From assembly GCA_934462705.1 (NCBI GenBank), contig CAKSIH010000003.1:1-64000 (forward strand): DNA of 64,000 nucleotides, read 5' to 3'. This document shows positions 8,710 through 17,262 of this stretch, in pieces. Origin of the DNA: an uncultured Eubacteriales bacterium (GTDB lineage: Bacteria > Bacillota > Clostridia > Oscillospirales > Acutalibacteraceae). The translations under genes were made by a program, and so were the position numbers. The notes beneath the pieces are model-generated. The model made no database searches. It was given only the letters and a program-made list of their open reading frames with translations, and was not told the DNA's origin. Numbering within the stretch: position 1 is the stretch's first letter; each line of letters starts with the position of its first letter.

Positions 8710-9504
8710 ATGAGTGAGATATTGTTTCCGGTTTTTATCGTCTCCGGAATCGGTCTTGTCGCCGGGCTCATTCTGTCCGTTGCATCTATTGTCATGTCTG
8801 TTAAAAAAAATGATAAAGCAAAAGAAATTTTAAACGCACTTCCCGGTGCAAATTGTGGCGCTTGCGGATTCTCCGGTTGTGAAGGCTACGCTAAAGCACT
8901 CTCTGAAGGTAAAAGCAAACCTGGTTTATGCATACCCGGAGGTCAGGCAACTTCCGATAAAATTTCCAAAATTCTTGGCATTAACAGTGCTAAAACTGAA
9001 AAAAAAGTTGCTTTAGTTGCCTGCTGTGGCACAAATAATAACACTTCTGTAAAAATGGAGTATAATGGTATTAAAAGCTGTGCCGCTGCTAACTCCCTCT
9101 TTGGAGGGGATTCAAGTTGTAGGTTTGGTTGCCTGGGCTTTGGCGATTGTCTTAAGGCTTGTAAGTACGGCGCTATTAATATTTGCAATGGGGTCGCCTT
9201 TGTAGATTACAATAAATGCGTGGGTTGCGGCGCCTGCGTGAGTGCCTGTCCTAAAAATCTTATTAATTTGGTACCCTTTAAACAGCAAGCTGTGGTTCGC
9301 TGCTCAAATTTAGATAAGGGTGCTCAAACTATAAAGGTTTGTTCCTCTGGCTGCATTGGTTGCATGCGTTGTGTTAAAGCTTGCGAATTTGACGCTATTA
9401 CCGTTAAAGATTCCCTTGCTAAAGTCGATCCTAAAAAATGTACCGCTTGCGGTAAGTGCACCAATGTTTGCAAACCCGGTTGCATTTCTTTGATGTTTGA
9501 TTAA
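8710..9504 (+). CDS. rnfB: Rnf complex subunit RnfB, polyferredoxin
   Basis: Entry point for electrons from ferredoxin, 264 aa. One N-terminal membrane helix (about 5-29) is followed by the characteristic [4Fe-4S] domain with C49, C52, C57 and C74 (GANCGACGFSGC). Ferredoxin-type motifs come after it: a C-x3-C-x3-C run near 140, then CVGCGACVSACP, CIGCMRCVKACE and CTACGKCTNVCKPG. It is the last gene of the order C-D-G-E-A-B, which is the clostridial arrangement. An inverted repeat begins on its stop codon. Confidence 0.97.
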   Translation: MSEILFPVFIVSGIGLVAGLILSVASIVMSVKKNDKAKEILNALPGANCGACGFSGCEGYAKALSEGKSKPGLCIPGGQATSDKISKILGINSAKTEKKVALVACCGTNNNTSVKMEYNGIKSCAAANSLFGGDSSCRFGCLGFGDCLKACKYGAINICNGVAFVDYNKCVGCGACVSACPKNLINLVPFKQQAVVRCSNLDKGAQTIKVCSSGCIGCMRCVKACEFDAITVKDSLAKVDPKKCTACGKCTNVCKPGCISLMFD

Positions 9505-9560
9505 GACCACATGGTCTTCGGAGCCGCTAGGCTTGCGCGTTTGTGCAAGGCTGCGGCTCC
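9503..9560 (+). terminator. Double hairpin ending the rnf operon
   Basis: Two consecutive inverted repeats. AAGACCA/TGGTCTT (9503-9518) starts on the rnfB stop codon. A longer one pairs GGAGCCGC (9520-9527) with GCGGCTCC (9553-9560), extended inward by AGGCTTGC/GCAAGGCT with one mismatch. No strong T run follows, so it may protect or partly terminate the transcript. The GC-rich arm resembles one arm of the four-way elements described elsewhere in this window. Confidence 0.6.
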
Positions 9561-9599
9561 CCTTATTTAAGTGTAAAAATTAAAAATGGGGTGTAAAAT

Positions 9600-10847
9600 T
9601 TGGCTTTTATTAAACCTTTTAAGGCTTTACGTTATAATGATAATCTTTTTGCTCAAATTCAAAATTTAGTCTGTCCTGCCTACGATATTATTAAAGATGA
9701 TGAAGTAGAATTTTATATTCAAAAACACAAAAATAATATAATTAACCTTGAAAAACCCATAGGTAAAAATCGATATGAGAATGCCGCTAAAACCTTAGAC
9801 TCTTGGCTAAATAGAGGTACTTTAATTCAAGATAATAATGACTCAATATATATTTACAATGAGCAGTTTGAAATTAACGGCATAAAAAAATCAATAAGCG
9901 GCATTATTTGCCTTGTTAGACTTGAAAACTTTAGAAATAAAGTTGTTTTCCCACATGAAAAAACTCACTCTAATGCTAAAGTTGACCGCCTTGAACTCTT
10001 GAAGGCAACTAATTGCAATTTTAGCCCTATATTTTCAATTTTTAATGATGAAACCAGAAAAATAACCAATATTATCAGCGAATTTCATTTGCAAAAGCCA
10101 CTCACTCGCTTCACCGATGACAGCAACGTTTCTCACAGCCTGTGGAGGATAAATGACAAAAGTTTAATATCATCGATCTGCGAATACTTTAAAAACAAAA
10201 AGCTCTATATTGCTGATGGGCATCATCGATATGAAACCGCTCTTAATTATAAAAATTACTTGCAAAACTACACTTCCTCCAATTATTCACAAAACAATTC
10301 TGGCTACGTTATGATGTACCTTGTAGATATTAATACTCCTAACTTAACCATATTGCCGACCCACCGTATAATTAAAAATACTTCAAATTTCTCTCCTGAT
10401 GACATCATTAGCAAGTGCAAAAAAAGTTTTATTGTAAAAAAATTTAGTATTAAGGACATCGAGTTAAACCTTAATTTTGCTTGCTCAAACGGTACCCATG
10501 CAATCGGGCTTTTTTTCGGCGGAAATAATTACTTTCAGCTGGAAAATAACAATTTATTAAATGAGGTTTTAGACGTTGACATGCTTCAAGATTTTATTCT
10601 TGGCCCCATTTTTAACCTTGACGCAAATAACGCATCCACTCAAAATAAAATAGACTATACGACGGAACTTAACTGTGCAATTTCAGCGATAAACTCCGGT
10701 AAGGGCCAATGTGCATTTTTGCTTAATCCAACCTCAATAGAGCAAATTATGAACAAGGCTATGAATTTTGAGAAAATGCCCCAAAAGTCAACCTATTTCT
10801 ACCCAAAACCCATCACCGGGCTTGTTATAAATAAAATTATAAATTAA
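9600..10847 (+). CDS. DUF1015 family protein
   Basis: 415 aa starting at TTG with GGGGTG upstream. It shows the DUF1015 hallmarks: an N-terminal FKALRYN followed by CPAYDII, a central FPHEKTHSNAK, and IADGHHRYETA (about 202-212). These resemble an active site but no activity is firmly assigned to the family. It is often annotated as a putative SerA-linked or HTH-containing protein; I see no DNA-binding domain here. It is a single gene after the rnf operon with its own bidirectional terminator. Confidence 0.88.
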   Translation: MAFIKPFKALRYNDNLFAQIQNLVCPAYDIIKDDEVEFYIQKHKNNIINLEKPIGKNRYENAAKTLDSWLNRGTLIQDNNDSIYIYNEQFEINGIKKSISGIICLVRLENFRNKVVFPHEKTHSNAKVDRLELLKATNCNFSPIFSIFNDETRKITNIISEFHLQKPLTRFTDDSNVSHSLWRINDKSLISSICEYFKNKKLYIADGHHRYETALNYKNYLQNYTSSNYSQNNSGYVMMYLVDINTPNLTILPTHRIIKNTSNFSPDDIISKCKKSFIVKKFSIKDIELNLNFACSNGTHAIGLFFGGNNYFQLENNNLLNEVLDVDMLQDFILGPIFNLDANNASTQNKIDYTTELNCAISAINSGKGQCAFLLNPTSIEQIMNKAMNFEKMPQKSTYFYPKPITGLVINKIIN

Positions 10848-10893
10848 AAAAAGGCTTAACCTTATAAAAAATTCATAAGGTTAAGTCCTTTTA
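10848..10893. terminator. Bidirectional terminator
   Basis: AAAAGGCTTAACCTTAT pairs with ATAAGGTTAAGTCCTTTT (one bulged base) around a 9-nt loop, with A and T runs on both sides. It sits between DUF1015 (plus) and the secreted protein gene (minus). A decayed copy of its right half occurs at about 11560-11640. Confidence 0.8.
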
Positions 10894-10956
10894 AGTTCGG
10901 CCACCCAATATCATCAAAGGGGGCATTAATTTTTTAAACCGCTATTGTTGAGTTTC

Positions 10957-11406
10957 TTATATTCCAAAAATGGTACGTATTCCCTCTCTATTAAAATAGG
11001 CTATGCCATCATGGATTTTTCCTACCTTTATAAGAGTTTGAGGAACACCATCTCTCCGTGGTGTAACTATTACTTTATTACCATTAAAAACATAGTCCAG
11101 TCTATTGCAATTTCCATCCTTTCTGGGGAGTTCACCCATATATGAGAAATTACGTTCATCCTCTCTTTTATAGCCTAAAATCTCAAAAACATCTCTTTTA
11201 TTCTCAATCCTTATCTGATGTACTCGATCACCCACGTGAACCATGGCTGTTATCCTGCCATCTCGCTTCATTTTGTAAGTTATTCTGTTTCCAACTCTAT
11301 CACGCTTTGGCAAGCAGGCAGGATTTAGTCCCATAGTCGATGAACCGGCTCCTAGCATAGATAATATTGCTGCACTTGCTAATACTTTTTTTAATACTTT
11401 TTTCAT
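10957..11406 (-). CDS. Small secreted basic protein with two internal repeats
   Basis: I do not recognise a named family. The 149 aa begin with a Sec signal peptide (MKKVLKKVLA, then a hydrophobic stretch to about residue 26). The mature part is rich in Arg and Lys and holds two related units, beginning LPKRDRVGNR (32) and LPRKDGNCNR (93), about 61 residues apart. Each has an Asp, a Gly/Asn turn, a Tyr and a beta-rich tail. The signal peptide is nearly identical to that of the 12043-12549 protein, so the two are paralogues. RBS AGAGAGGC precedes the ATG. Confidence 0.75.
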   Translation of the reverse strand: MKKVLKKVLASAAILSMLGAGSSTMGLNPACLPKRDRVGNRITYKMKRDGRITAMVHVGDRVHQIRIENKRDVFEILGYKREDERNFSYMGELPRKDGNCNRLDYVFNGNKVIVTPRRDGVPQTLIKVGKIHDGIAYFNREGIRTIFGI

Positions 11407-11659
11407 TGTTATGCCTCTCTTATATAGAACTAATTTTTTTATCTTTATTATTTTTAATATATGGATTTTATACTACAAACTTTAAAAATTTTTAGCTTTT
11501 AATAATATTCATTAATAGTGAACTTAATATTTTAATCAGTTAATCATCTTAATCTAAACAAAAATGCATAAAGTTAAGTCTTTTTATACTTAGCTATCCA
11601 ATGGAAATAAAGGGACATTATTCAGTTTACTTCAAAAACGGCATTCTCTTCATCCATTG

Positions 11660-12040
11660 TAACATAGGCTTTATTATGCTTTTCCATAAATGGTACGTAT
11701 TTTATCTATCATAATATAGACCAACCAGATTGAAAAACACCTATTATTTGAGGAGCTGACGGAATGCCTTGCTTTCAAACCGTAAACGTAACTATAACTT
11801 TATTTGTATAACCAGTTAAACTTGGCTCCAAATTGTGTGTTAACTTGCTGACTTTTATATCATTTTAGGGAAGATCAAAATATTTACAACTGCAATGTTT
11901 TTTGGGGAGACTCTTACTATAAGCGTTGATAACTGACTAGTATTTTTGACGTATTTAATATTCTTTAGTTTGTCATTTTCAAGTATTGTTGCTGTTACTT
12001 CTCTGTTTTCCCCATTGATCCCATATTTTACTTGGAGCTC
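11660..12040 (-). pseudogene. Decayed paralogue of the small secreted proteins
   Basis: Read on the minus strand, the right part (about 11910-12030) is open and encodes QVKYGINGENREVTATILEN, matching VKYAVWKGTLIAVILEN of its neighbour. The left part (about 11670-11880) encodes an LP-stop-ND segment, then NKVIVT and GIP, as in the end of the 10957-11406 protein. At least two further stops and a frame change interrupt it. CATAAATGGTACGTATT near 11690 matches CAAAAATGGTACGTATT at the 3' end of the intact gene, and the flank downstream is also shared. It lacks a signal peptide of its own. From 11407 to about 11660 I see only AT-rich spacer with this duplicated flank. Confidence 0.7.
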
Positions 12041-12042
12041 AA

Positions 12043-12549
12043 CTACATCCAGTCTGGGGAATAATAATCTTCCAGAGCATAAGGATCACTTGATAAATAA
12101 AAGCTACCTAAGCTTAGAGGACTATATTCTAAAAAATCTAATAACTCTCTATCACTTTTAATTTCCCTACGCCTTATCGGATGGCCGTTTTCCAATATTA
12201 CGGCAATTAGTGTCCCTTTCCAAACCGCATATTTTACTGGGCGTCCAGTGATATCACATGACGGTAAATCACTAACGTTTTCTGGTGGTAAAGCACTATC
12301 TTGTTCTGAGCTACCATATGCTAAAAATTCTGACATTTCCTCTGTATCTAAAACTGGTTTCTTCTTTGGTAGTTCGGTTTCACAATCACCTGCACTACGT
12401 CTGCTGTCATTAAAGCTATGTTTTGCTTGGCTGCCAGTGCTATCTTGTTGTGGTAGCTTGTCGGGGTCTACAGCCAAAGCTGATGAACCAGCCCCTACCA
12501 TAGACAATATTGCCGCACTTGCTAACACCTTTTTTAGTACCTGTTTCAT
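12043..12549 (-). CDS. Small secreted protein, paralogue of 10957-11406
   Basis: 168 aa from the ATG at 12549, chosen because its MKQVLKKVLASAAILSM aligns exactly with the paralogue's start and AAAAGGTG precedes it. An ATG at 12567 with AAGGAGGGG is an alternative that adds 6 residues. A signal peptide ends around ALA-VDP. Two LP-x-x-D units begin at about 32 and 95; the second (LPSCDITGRPVKYAV) aligns with the paralogue's LPKRDRVGNRITYKM. The linker is acidic and Ser-rich and the C-terminus Tyr/Asp-rich. Function unknown; probably surface or extracellular. Confidence 0.72.
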   Translation of the reverse strand: MKQVLKKVLASAAILSMVGAGSSALAVDPDKLPQQDSTGSQAKHSFNDSRRSAGDCETELPKKKPVLDTEEMSEFLAYGSSEQDSALPPENVSDLPSCDITGRPVKYAVWKGTLIAVILENGHPIRRREIKSDRELLDFLEYSPLSLGSFYLSSDPYALEDYYSPDWM

Positions 12550-12792
12550 TGTTACACCTTTTTCCATATAGCCCCTCCTTATTTGGAAATTTTGTTTTTT
12601 AGATTAAAATTTATTATAGTTCTTAAATATTTCTATTGTTTTATAAAATTTATTAGCATTAAAGTAAAATATAATCAGTTAGACACTTTTCTAAAATATA
12701 CAACCTACAGCTAAAACGTTAATTATTGCTAACATTCCTACATTCTAATACTTTAAGATTACAACCTAATACTTCCTTTTTACAGCCAAAAA

Positions 12793-13176
12793 TTAAACTT
12801 CACTAATACTTAAGCTTTCTATGACTAGGTCCGATTCCTCTTCCCCATTTTCATCTCGATTATTATCTAATGGAATCACCGGTGCTCCCGGACATCCATT
12901 AAACCATGGAGTAACTGTAAATGCGTCATCTTCCTCATCGTCGTATTGTATATCAATGCCATTTTCTCTATTTAAATCAAGAATCTCTTCAAGCCAGTAA
13001 ATTTCTGATGATTGAAGACCTTCCTCGGCATAATTTTCCTCAGCAGCATTTTCCTTGTCAGAATTTTTTTCTTCAAAATTTACTGGATTACTGTCAAATG
13101 CCATAGCAGGTATGCCAGCTCCAAGCGTAGATAGCATAATCGCTCCAGATAACAGTTTTAAAATTGTCTTTTTCAC
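12793..13176 (-). CDS. Small secreted acidic protein
   Basis: 127 aa with a signal peptide of the same type as its two neighbours (MKKTILKLLSG... LGAGIPAMA, cleavage after AMA). The mature part is very acidic (Asp/Glu runs, as in YDDEEDD near residue 80) with a Trp-Phe-Asn-Gly-Cys-Pro-Gly motif near 90. It does not clearly carry the LP-x-x-D unit, so only the signal region links it to the others. A strong RBS (AAAAAGGGGGG) and its own promoter precede it. Function unknown. Confidence 0.7.
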   Translation of the reverse strand: MKKTILKLLSGAIMLSTLGAGIPAMAFDSNPVNFEEKNSDKENAAEENYAEEGLQSSEIYWLEEILDLNRENGIDIQYDDEEDDAFTVTPWFNGCPGAPVIPLDNNRDENGEEESDLVIESLSISEV

Positions 13177-13259
13177 ATAATCCCCCCTTTTTTTATTAAA
13201 TCATCACATATTAAGTTTAACTAATATTGCCTACAAAGAAATATAAGAACTATTTCTCT

Positions 13260-13288
13260 ATTATGGCATTTATAAAATTGTTTGTCAA
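13260..13288 (-). promoter_or_regulatory. Promoter of the acidic secreted protein
   Basis: On the minus strand TTGACA (283-288 of the 13 kb block), 17 bp, CATAAT (13260-13265). It is a near-consensus sigma-A promoter 84 bp before the 13176 start. The rest of the 13177-13441 gap is AT-rich with nothing else recognised. Confidence 0.65.
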
Positions 13289-13441
13289 TAATATACAGTA
13301 GATTTTATTTTTTTTTACACTGAAATTAAAATCATGGTCTATTATCACATAAATGCACTATTATTTATTGATTTTAATAAAGTTAATATCTGAAATTAGC
13401 AGAAATACTAAACAAAAACTAACTTTACACTTAATAATTTT

Positions 13442-15235
13442 CTACTTTGCCCTATTATTTATATGTATCCCAAGCTCGACCAACTGTTTCGTTTCTATCT
13501 CGCCCGGCGCACTGGTCATAAGCTCACTTGAATTTGATACCTTAGGAAAAGCTATTACATCTCGAATGCTTTCACAATTAAGCATTAACATAACAAGTCT
13601 ATCAAGGCCAAAAGCCAAGCCCCCATGAGGTGGTGCCCCATATTTAAATGCATCCATTAAAAACCCGAACCTCTCTTTTGCAGCTTCATCAGAAAAACCC
13701 AAAGCTTTTAACATTCTATTTTGCAGCTCTGAATCGTTAATTCTTATCGATCCCCCACCAACTTCGTTCCCATTAAGAACTAAATCATAAGCCTTTGCTC
13801 TCACCGATAGCGGATCACTTTCTATTTTATCCATGTCCTCATCCATGGGCGATGTAAACGGATGATGGCTTGCTACTAATCTTTGCTCCTCTTTACTGTA
13901 TTCAAAAAGCGGAAATTCCGTCACCCACAAAAGATTTGGTTCCGATTTGTCAATTAAATCTAAACGTTTAGCCATCTCTAAGCGTAATGCTCCAAGGCTT
14001 TCAAATACAACCTTGTTTTCATCACTCGCCACAATAAAAATTATATCTCCCGATGCTGCCTTTAACGTTTTTCTAACAGATTGAACTTCTGCTTCACTCA
14101 AGAACTTTTCATAAGAAGAACTCGTTGTGCCGTCTTCTCCAAGTTTTGCCCATGCAAGCCCCTTTGCTCCGTAATCTTTTATCCATTCGGCCAGCTTATC
14201 TATGTCTTTCCTTGATAGCTTTGATGCCGCTCCTTTAGCAACAATAGCTCGCACTGAACCACCTGCATCAATTGCAGATTTAAATACCCTAAATTCAGTC
14301 CCCTTTAAAACGGCTGTTAAGTCTTTAAGCTCCATCTCAAATCTTAAATCTGGCTTATCTGAACCAAATCTATCCATTGCTTCCCTATATTTCATACGCC
14401 TAAACGGTGTCTTTATATCCTTATTCAAAACTTCCTTGTAGACCCGTTTCATAAAGCCCTCGGCCATCTGCATTACAACTTCGCTATCCACAAATGACAT
14501 CTCAAGGTCAATTTGAGTAAACTCCGGCTGTCTATCTGCTCTTAAATCCTCATCTCTAAAGCAGCGAGCTATCTGGAAATATCTATCAAACCCGGAAAGC
14601 ATGGTAAGTTGCTTATAAAGCTGCGGTGACTGCGGAAGTGCAAAAAAATTACCTGGGAAAACTCTCGATGGCACTAAATAGTCTCTTGCTCCCTCTGGAG
14701 TGGACTTTATGAGCATTGGTGTTTCCACCTCTATAAAACCGTTTTCGTCAAAGTAATCCCTTGCTACCTTAACAATTTTGTGGCGATTAATTATATTTCT
14801 TTGCATGTCAGGTCTTCTCAAATCAAGATACCTGTACTTTAACCGCAATTCCTCTTTTACATTAGAGTCTTCCACAATCTCAAAAGGCGGCGTCTCCGAT
14901 TTCGACAAAATCCTTAAATCTTTAACTTCTATTTCAATTTCGCCAGTTTTAATTTCCATGTTCTTCGAAGATCTCTCTCTTACAATGCCCCTCGCTGCTA
15001 ACACAAACTCTGCTCTTACCAAAAATGCCTTGTTAAAGATATCTCTATCTGTTGATTTATCAAATGCTAGTTGCACTACTCCCGTTCTATCCCTTAAGTC
15101 TATAAAAATTAGTTGTCCCAAATCTCTCTGGCGCTGTGCCCAGCCACAAACAGTTACTTCTTCTCCAATGTTTACTCTTCCCAAATTGGCACAGTAAGTT
15201 GTTCTTTTTAGCCCAATCATACTATCAAACTTCAT
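13442..15235 (-). CDS. aspS: Aspartyl-tRNA synthetase
   Basis: Class II synthetase charging tRNA-Asp, 597 aa, the normal bacterial length with the GAD insertion. An OB-fold anticodon-binding domain comes first (about 1-110), then the catalytic core with motif 2 (FRDEDLRADRQPEFTQID) and motif 3 (GLAFGLDRLVM). The ATG at 15235 is chosen because TGGAGGG lies just upstream; that RBS is inside the last codons of hisS. The two genes overlap by 11 bp, so aspS translation is coupled to hisS. Confidence 0.97.
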   Translation of the reverse strand: MKFDSMIGLKRTTYCANLGRVNIGEEVTVCGWAQRQRDLGQLIFIDLRDRTGVVQLAFDKSTDRDIFNKAFLVRAEFVLAARGIVRERSSKNMEIKTGEIEIEVKDLRILSKSETPPFEIVEDSNVKEELRLKYRYLDLRRPDMQRNIINRHKIVKVARDYFDENGFIEVETPMLIKSTPEGARDYLVPSRVFPGNFFALPQSPQLYKQLTMLSGFDRYFQIARCFRDEDLRADRQPEFTQIDLEMSFVDSEVVMQMAEGFMKRVYKEVLNKDIKTPFRRMKYREAMDRFGSDKPDLRFEMELKDLTAVLKGTEFRVFKSAIDAGGSVRAIVAKGAASKLSRKDIDKLAEWIKDYGAKGLAWAKLGEDGTTSSSYEKFLSEAEVQSVRKTLKAASGDIIFIVASDENKVVFESLGALRLEMAKRLDLIDKSEPNLLWVTEFPLFEYSKEEQRLVASHHPFTSPMDEDMDKIESDPLSVRAKAYDLVLNGNEVGGGSIRINDSELQNRMLKALGFSDEAAKERFGFLMDAFKYGAPPHGGLAFGLDRLVMLMLNCESIRDVIAFPKVSNSSELMTSAPGEIETKQLVELGIHINNRAK

Positions 15236-16556
15236 GTTGCCCTCCAAAATCGCTCACCAAATTTACTAGCTCCGGGTTTTCAAACCGAGTGTGAATATTA
15301 AAATACTCGGTTAAAAAATTATTATTCAAGCTAATATCCAGCTGTTCCCCCGTCTTCATGTTTTTTACCTTCGCCTTACCGGACGCAATTTCATCCGGCC
15401 CTAAAACTATACATGTCTTTGCGCCTATCTTGTCAGCATACTTCATTTGCGCCCTAAATGATCTTCCCATTAAATCAGTCAGCGCAATAAAAGAGCATTC
15501 CCTTAAGCCTTTTGCTAGCTTAAAAGCCATCTTCGCCGCACCCTTATCCATAGGGGCTATATAAACGTCGCATATATCATCTCTGTTTATCATAATGCCC
15601 TGATTTTCCATTACTAAAATAAGCCTTTCCATGCCCATGCCAAAGCCAACTGCCGGCATAGGGTTACCACCAAGCTCCTGTACTAGACCATCATATCGTC
15701 CACCACCACATACCGTTCCTTGCGTGCCTGAATCTTTAGAAACGAACTCAAACACCGTTCTTGTGTAGTAATCGAGTCCACGCACAATCGTCGGATTCAC
15801 CTCATATGCAATTCCTGCCACATCAAGATATTCCTTCACGTCATTAAAATGACTCTTACAGTCATTGCAAATATAGTCTAATATTTTCGGCGCATCCTTG
15901 GCTATCTTAGAACAAACTTCACTTTTGCAATCAAGTATCCTCATCGGGTTTCTATCCATTCTCGAAATACAGGTCTCACAAAGCTCACCCGTATACTTAC
16001 TAAAATATTCTTTTAGTGCATTATAATACTTCTTTCTGCAGCTTTTGCAACCTATTGAATTAATCTGTAAACTTAAATTCTCAATTCCCAGTCTTGCAAA
16101 CAAAGAACTTGCCATGGAAATTACTTGAGCATCTGCAGCTGGTCCCCCTGCACCAAACATTTCAACACCAAATTGATGAAACTCCCTATACCTTCCAGAT
16201 TGTGGTTTTTCATACCTATAGCAAGGTGTTGCATAAGCAAACTTTAACGGCAACGGCTCATTATATAACCCGTGTTCCAGCATCGATCTAACTGTTCCCG
16301 CTGTGCCCTCCGGCTTTAACGTTATGGACCTTCCACCCTTATCGCTGAAAGTGTACATCTCCTTTTGCACTACATCCGTATCCTCACCTACCGAACGACT
16401 AAAAAGTTCTGTATGCTCAAAAACCGGCGTTCTTATTTCTTTAAAACCGTGAAGCTTCACTTCATCAAACATTATATCTTCAATAAATCTCCACTTGTAA
16501 CTTTTGCTTGGTAAAATGTCCTGCGTACCCCTGGGGGCTTTAGTCAAAAGATTCAT
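15225..16556 (-). CDS. hisS: Histidyl-tRNA synthetase
   Basis: Class II synthetase charging tRNA-His. It is 443 aa, slightly longer than typical because of the C-terminal tail. Motifs seen are PRGTQDILP at the start, LKPEGTAGTVR (motif 2 region), the histidine-specific GLDYYTRTVFEF and GGGRYDGLV, then GFGMGMERL (motif 3). A C-terminal anticodon-binding domain follows. RBS AAAGGGGTG precedes the ATG. It lies between mgsA and aspS on one strand; no T-box leader is visible. Confidence 0.97.
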   Translation of the reverse strand: MNLLTKAPRGTQDILPSKSYKWRFIEDIMFDEVKLHGFKEIRTPVFEHTELFSRSVGEDTDVVQKEMYTFSDKGGRSITLKPEGTAGTVRSMLEHGLYNEPLPLKFAYATPCYRYEKPQSGRYREFHQFGVEMFGAGGPAADAQVISMASSLFARLGIENLSLQINSIGCKSCRKKYYNALKEYFSKYTGELCETCISRMDRNPMRILDCKSEVCSKIAKDAPKILDYICNDCKSHFNDVKEYLDVAGIAYEVNPTIVRGLDYYTRTVFEFVSKDSGTQGTVCGGGRYDGLVQELGGNPMPAVGFGMGMERLILVMENQGIMINRDDICDVYIAPMDKGAAKMAFKLAKGLRECSFIALTDLMGRSFRAQMKYADKIGAKTCIVLGPDEIASGKAKVKNMKTGEQLDISLNNNFLTEYFNIHTRFENPELVNLVSDFGGQHEV

Positions 16557-16581
16557 ATTGTTACACCCCTTTAAATTAACA

Positions 16582-16610
16582 AAGCTCCATTCGTAAACTG
16601 AATAGAGCTT
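16582..16610 (-). terminator. Hairpin between mgsA and hisS
   Basis: AAGCTC/GAGCTT plus ATTC/GAAT with one mismatch and a 7-nt loop, followed on the minus strand by a broken T run (TTGTTAATTT). It is weak as a terminator and may only attenuate hisS-aspS expression. Confidence 0.45.
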
Positions 16611-16630
16611 ATTTTTATTTTTAACTTAAA

Positions 16631-17035
16631 CTATACACGTGTATTAATTATATTTCTCCATTCAAGGTCGCCCCTGTCAAGGCCATGAATTAAAACTTCG
16701 GCTGTTGCTATATTGGTGGAAAGTGGTATTCCATGCATGTCGCACAACCTTAGTAAATTCATGTCATTGGATTCCTGAAGTTTTTCACTGATAGGATCCC
16801 TTAAAAATAACAACATATCAATCTCATTACATGCAATCCGAGCTGCAATTTGCTGAGCTCCACCTTGAGCTCCACCTAAAAAACGACGTATTTTTAATCC
16901 CGTTGCTTCCGATATCATCTTTCCCGTGGTACCAGTCGCACAAAGGTTATGTTTGCTTAATATACCTGAATATGCTATACAAAACTGAACCATCAATTCT
17001 TTTTTTGCATCATGTGCTATTAATGCTATGTTCAT
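16631..17035 (-). CDS. mgsA: Methylglyoxal synthase
   Basis: Converts dihydroxyacetone phosphate to methylglyoxal and phosphate, a bypass of lower glycolysis used when phosphate is limiting. The 134 aa match the family. Motifs seen are IALIAHDAKK (His and Lys for phosphate), ATGTTGKMI (about 37-45), the active-site loop GGAQGGAQQIAA, and FLRDP with the catalytic Asp. It is the first gene of a probable mgsA-hisS-aspS unit; linkage to synthetases is probably only positional. Confidence 0.95.
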   Translation of the reverse strand: MNIALIAHDAKKELMVQFCIAYSGILSKHNLCATGTTGKMISEATGLKIRRFLGGAQGGAQQIAARIACNEIDMLLFLRDPISEKLQESNDMNLLRLCDMHGIPLSTNIATAEVLIHGLDRGDLEWRNIINTRV

Positions 17036-17117
17036 ACTTTCACTCCTATAAATACTATCCTTAAACTTTAACTAATTTATATATCAATGATTTTTTTATT
17101 TTAATCACCATTTTTAT

Positions 17118-17146
17118 ACAATAACATATAATTAGCAGAATTTCAA
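17118..17146 (-). promoter_or_regulatory. Promoter of mgsA-hisS-aspS
   Basis: On the minus strand TTGAAA (17141-17146), 17 bp, TATTGT (17118-17123), about 83 bp before the mgsA ATG. Confidence 0.5.
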
Positions 17147-17262
17147 GAGTTTTAGGCTTTTTTAAAAAATTTTTTATAATTTTTTATTATTGATATCACA
17201 TTTGTTGTTTCACAAAATAACTTTTAGTTGTCAAGTGCTGATTTATTGCTCTTATTTGTTGG

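Noticed and set aside
13353..13628. 91-residue plus-strand open frame at the aspS 3' end
   Set aside because: Mostly antisense to aspS; no RBS and no similarity recognised.
16557..16630. T-box riboswitch before hisS-aspS
   Set aside because: The gap is only 74 bp and lacks the T-box sequence; only a small hairpin is present.
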